Below are positions 62,705-64,000 of a DNA stretch of 64,000 nt, one piece after another. Source of the stretch: Marivita sp046591575 (GTDB taxonomy: Bacteria > Pseudomonadota > Alphaproteobacteria > Rhodobacterales > Rhodobacteraceae); NCBI RefSeq assembly GCF_046591575.1, contig NZ_JBIQWA010000001.1:496001-560000 (forward strand), read 5' to 3'. The notes beneath the pieces are model-generated. The model was given only the letters and a program-made list of their open reading frames with translations, made no database searches and was not told the origin of the DNA. The position numbers and the translations under genes are program-made. Within the stretch, counting starts at the first letter, position 1. Each line of letters begins with the position of its first letter.

Positions 62705-63739
62705 ATGACCAAGCCTCGCATCCCTTCGGACCGGCCAGACCGGGCACGCCGCGCTACCTTGCGCGATGTGGCACAGCTGTCGGGGGTCAGCGAGATCTCG
62801 GTGTCACGGGTCATGCGCGATGCCCCTTCAGTTTCAGAGCGTCTGCGGGCCCGCGTGCTGGCCGCTGCGAACGAGGTTGGCTATACCCCCAATCGGCTTG
62901 CCGGGGCGCTCAAGACGCGGTCCAGCAACCTTGTTGCGGTGATCGTGCCTTCTATCGGCAACGGGGTCTTTCCCGAGGTTCTCAATGGTATCGAATCTGT
63001 GCTGACCCATGCAGGCCTGCAACCGGTGCTTGGCATCACACAATACGACCGCACCCGCGAGGTGCAGGTGCTGCGCGACATGCTGGCATGGTCGCCGATG
63101 GGGGTCATCATGGCAGGCACGGACCACGAACCTGCCGTGGCGCGGATGATCGAAACCCACCACGTTCCGGTGGTCGAATTCATGGATATTGATCGCACGC
63201 CCATCCATATGTCTGTCGGCATTTCCAATGTTGCCGCTGCGGTTGCTGTGGCGGATCTTTTGTTCCAACGTGGGTATCGACGGCCCGGCTATATCGGAGC
63301 ATGGGCCGAACGCCCCGACCGTTCCAAGGCGCGGCGTCTTGCCTTTGAGGCGCGGCTGGTCGAACTGGGTATCCCACTTGTCGACAAGGAAATCGCACAA
63401 ACACCGGCAAGTGCCGAAGTCGGGGCACAGACGACGGAAATTCTGTTGTCCCGCTCTCCGGACATCGACGTTATTTTCTTTGCCAATGACGATCAGGCGC
63501 TTGGCGCGCTGTTTCATTGCCAACGCACCGGACGCAAGGTGCCTCAGGATGTCGGGCTGATTGGGTTCAACGGAATTGATATCGGGCTGGCGACCCCGAC
63601 AATCCTGGCAAGCGTTGTGACACCCAGATACCAGATGGGTGTTGAAACAGCCCGGCTTTTGCTGGCGGCTGCGGATGATCCAGAGTCGAAACAGGTGGTG
63701 GATCTGGGCTTTGAGATCCGGTTGGGTGAAAGCCTCTGA
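62705..63739 (+). CDS. LacI-family transcriptional regulator
   Basis: A 344-aa regulator. The N-terminal helix-turn-helix reads TLRDVAQLSGVSEISVSRVMRD at about residues 18-39, then the hinge VGYTPNRLAGALKTRSSN. The periplasmic-binding-protein-like ligand domain follows (VAVIVPSIGNGVFPEVLNGIES, DVIFFANDDQALGAL). It resembles GntR/gluconate-type LacI members. The ATG at 62705 follows AAGG. It is divergent from tctCBA and probably represses it in response to the transported acid or a derivative. Confidence 0.92.
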   Translation: MTKPRIPSDRPDRARRATLRDVAQLSGVSEISVSRVMRDAPSVSERLRARVLAAANEVGYTPNRLAGALKTRSSNLVAVIVPSIGNGVFPEVLNGIESVLTHAGLQPVLGITQYDRTREVQVLRDMLAWSPMGVIMAGTDHEPAVARMIETHHVPVVEFMDIDRTPIHMSVGISNVAAAVAVADLLFQRGYRRPGYIGAWAERPDRSKARRLAFEARLVELGIPLVDKEIAQTPASAEVGAQTTEILLSRSPDIDVIFFANDDQALGALFHCQRTGRKVPQDVGLIGFNGIDIGLATPTILASVVTPRYQMGVETARLLLAAADDPESKQVVDLGFEIRLGESL

Positions 63740-63808
63740 CCGGGGCGCACAGCGTGTGCGGCAAAGCCGGCCGCGCCAATAATCCTGTTGAACCATCGCA
63801 TACCGGCA

Positions 63809-63846
63809 TTGACGCTATAAAACCACTGGTCTACTGATCGGACCAG
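63809..63846 (+). promoter_or_regulatory. Promoter with GntR-type operator before the last gene
   Basis: TTGACG (63809-63814) and TACTGA (63832-63837) are 17 bases apart. An inverted repeat CTGGTC (63826-63831) / GACCAG (63841-63846) overlaps the -10 element. TGGTC/GACCA arms are the usual half-sites of FadR-type GntR proteins, so autoregulation is likely. Confidence 0.55.
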
Positions 63847-63873
63847 CAGTCAAGGCGCAGAGGGGGCGGCCGC

Positions 63874-64000
63874 ATGACAATGGATGTGTTTCTATCTGCC
63901 GATGGAACAGCGCTTGAAAAAGTGGCACATCACTCTGTCAAAGACACGGTCGCGGAACGGTTCGCCACATTGATTGCCTCTGGCGTGCTGTCGGTCGGGG
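63874..64000 (+). CDS. GntR-family regulator, N-terminal part (cut by window edge)
   Basis: The first 42 codons encode MTMDVFLSADGTALEKVAHH and then VKDTVAERFATLIASGVLSVG. The last part matches the start of a GntR winged helix, where a helix ending I-x-S-G-x-L-x-x-G-D precedes the PSERELA turn outside the window. The start may be 63874 or 63880. The operator upstream supports a GntR regulator. The effector domain is out of view. Confidence 0.7.
   Translation, partial: MTMDVFLSADGTALEKVAHHSVKDTVAERFATLIASGVLSVG

Noticed and set aside
1..64000. tRNA, rRNA, CRISPR, insertion sequence, prophage or defence genes
   Set aside because: No cloverleaf-like clusters, repeat-spacer arrays, transposase, integrase or restriction-type proteins were found among the open frames or gaps.

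Overview
The window reads as a stable stretch of chromosome from an alphaproteobacterium of the Rhodobacteraceae (Roseobacter group). Evidence: GC-rich codon use; a pyrB / small membrane protein / small membrane protein / pyrC-like / plsY cluster with a histidine-less dihydroorotase; a bacterial ALDH16 next to deoC; a serC-serA pair with a structured leader; glcDEF; an IalB-family protein; an alphaproteobacterial LexA box; and dispersed GC-rich palindromes followed by an A/T-rich block. No RNA genes, insertion sequences, prophage or CRISPR arrays were found. No stretch longer than about 300 bases lacks a gene; the largest gaps are 36802-37099 (serC leader and a repeat) and 30485-30746 (cydA upstream, no motif recognised).

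Layout. 1-4.2 kb: start of a lipoprotein gene (minus), then pyrB, two small membrane proteins, a pseudo-dihydroorotase and plsY in tight overlap. 4.2-8.4 kb: msrB-msrA, queG, a glutathione transferase, mtgA and a small membrane protein. 8.5-16.2 kb: an aldehyde dehydrogenase and gltD-gltB. 16.4-22.4 kb: uppP, rsfS-rlmH with a possible leader peptide, deoC-ALDH16 and a glycosyltransferase-like gene. 22.5-27.8 kb: a phosphopantetheinyl transferase, a C-terminally truncated SOS-type dnaE2, an ArsR regulator, and a NIPSNAP/ABM pair. 27.8-33.9 kb: an aminotransferase and mercaptopyruvate sulfurtransferase, smpB, cytochrome bd oxidase and a metallophosphatase.

33.9-41.6 kb: serA, serC and divergent serB, asparaginase, an IalB-like protein, rlmN and a NYN-LOTUS-like protein. 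41.7-44.6 kb: copper efflux copA-cueR with a MerR-type promoter. 44.8-53.9 kb: an MFS transporter, a sterol-desaturase-family enzyme, a secreted glycosidase-like protein, NAD salvage (pncA, a TerB-like gene, pncB), trhO and small membrane proteins. 54.0-59.5 kb: glycolate oxidase glcDEF, a trypsin-like protease and an Hsp20. 59.5-64 kb: a tripartite tricarboxylate transporter (tctCBA) divergent from a LacI regulator with two operator-like dyads, then the start of a GntR regulator.

Most genes are housekeeping or central metabolism, and I see no defence island or clear novel gene system. The most unusual observations are the dnaE2 lacking its C-terminal OB domain behind an intact-looking SOS box, the pseudo-dihydroorotase cluster, the possible leader ORF coupled to rsfS, the dispersed repeat family, and several strong dyads in divergent promoter regions.
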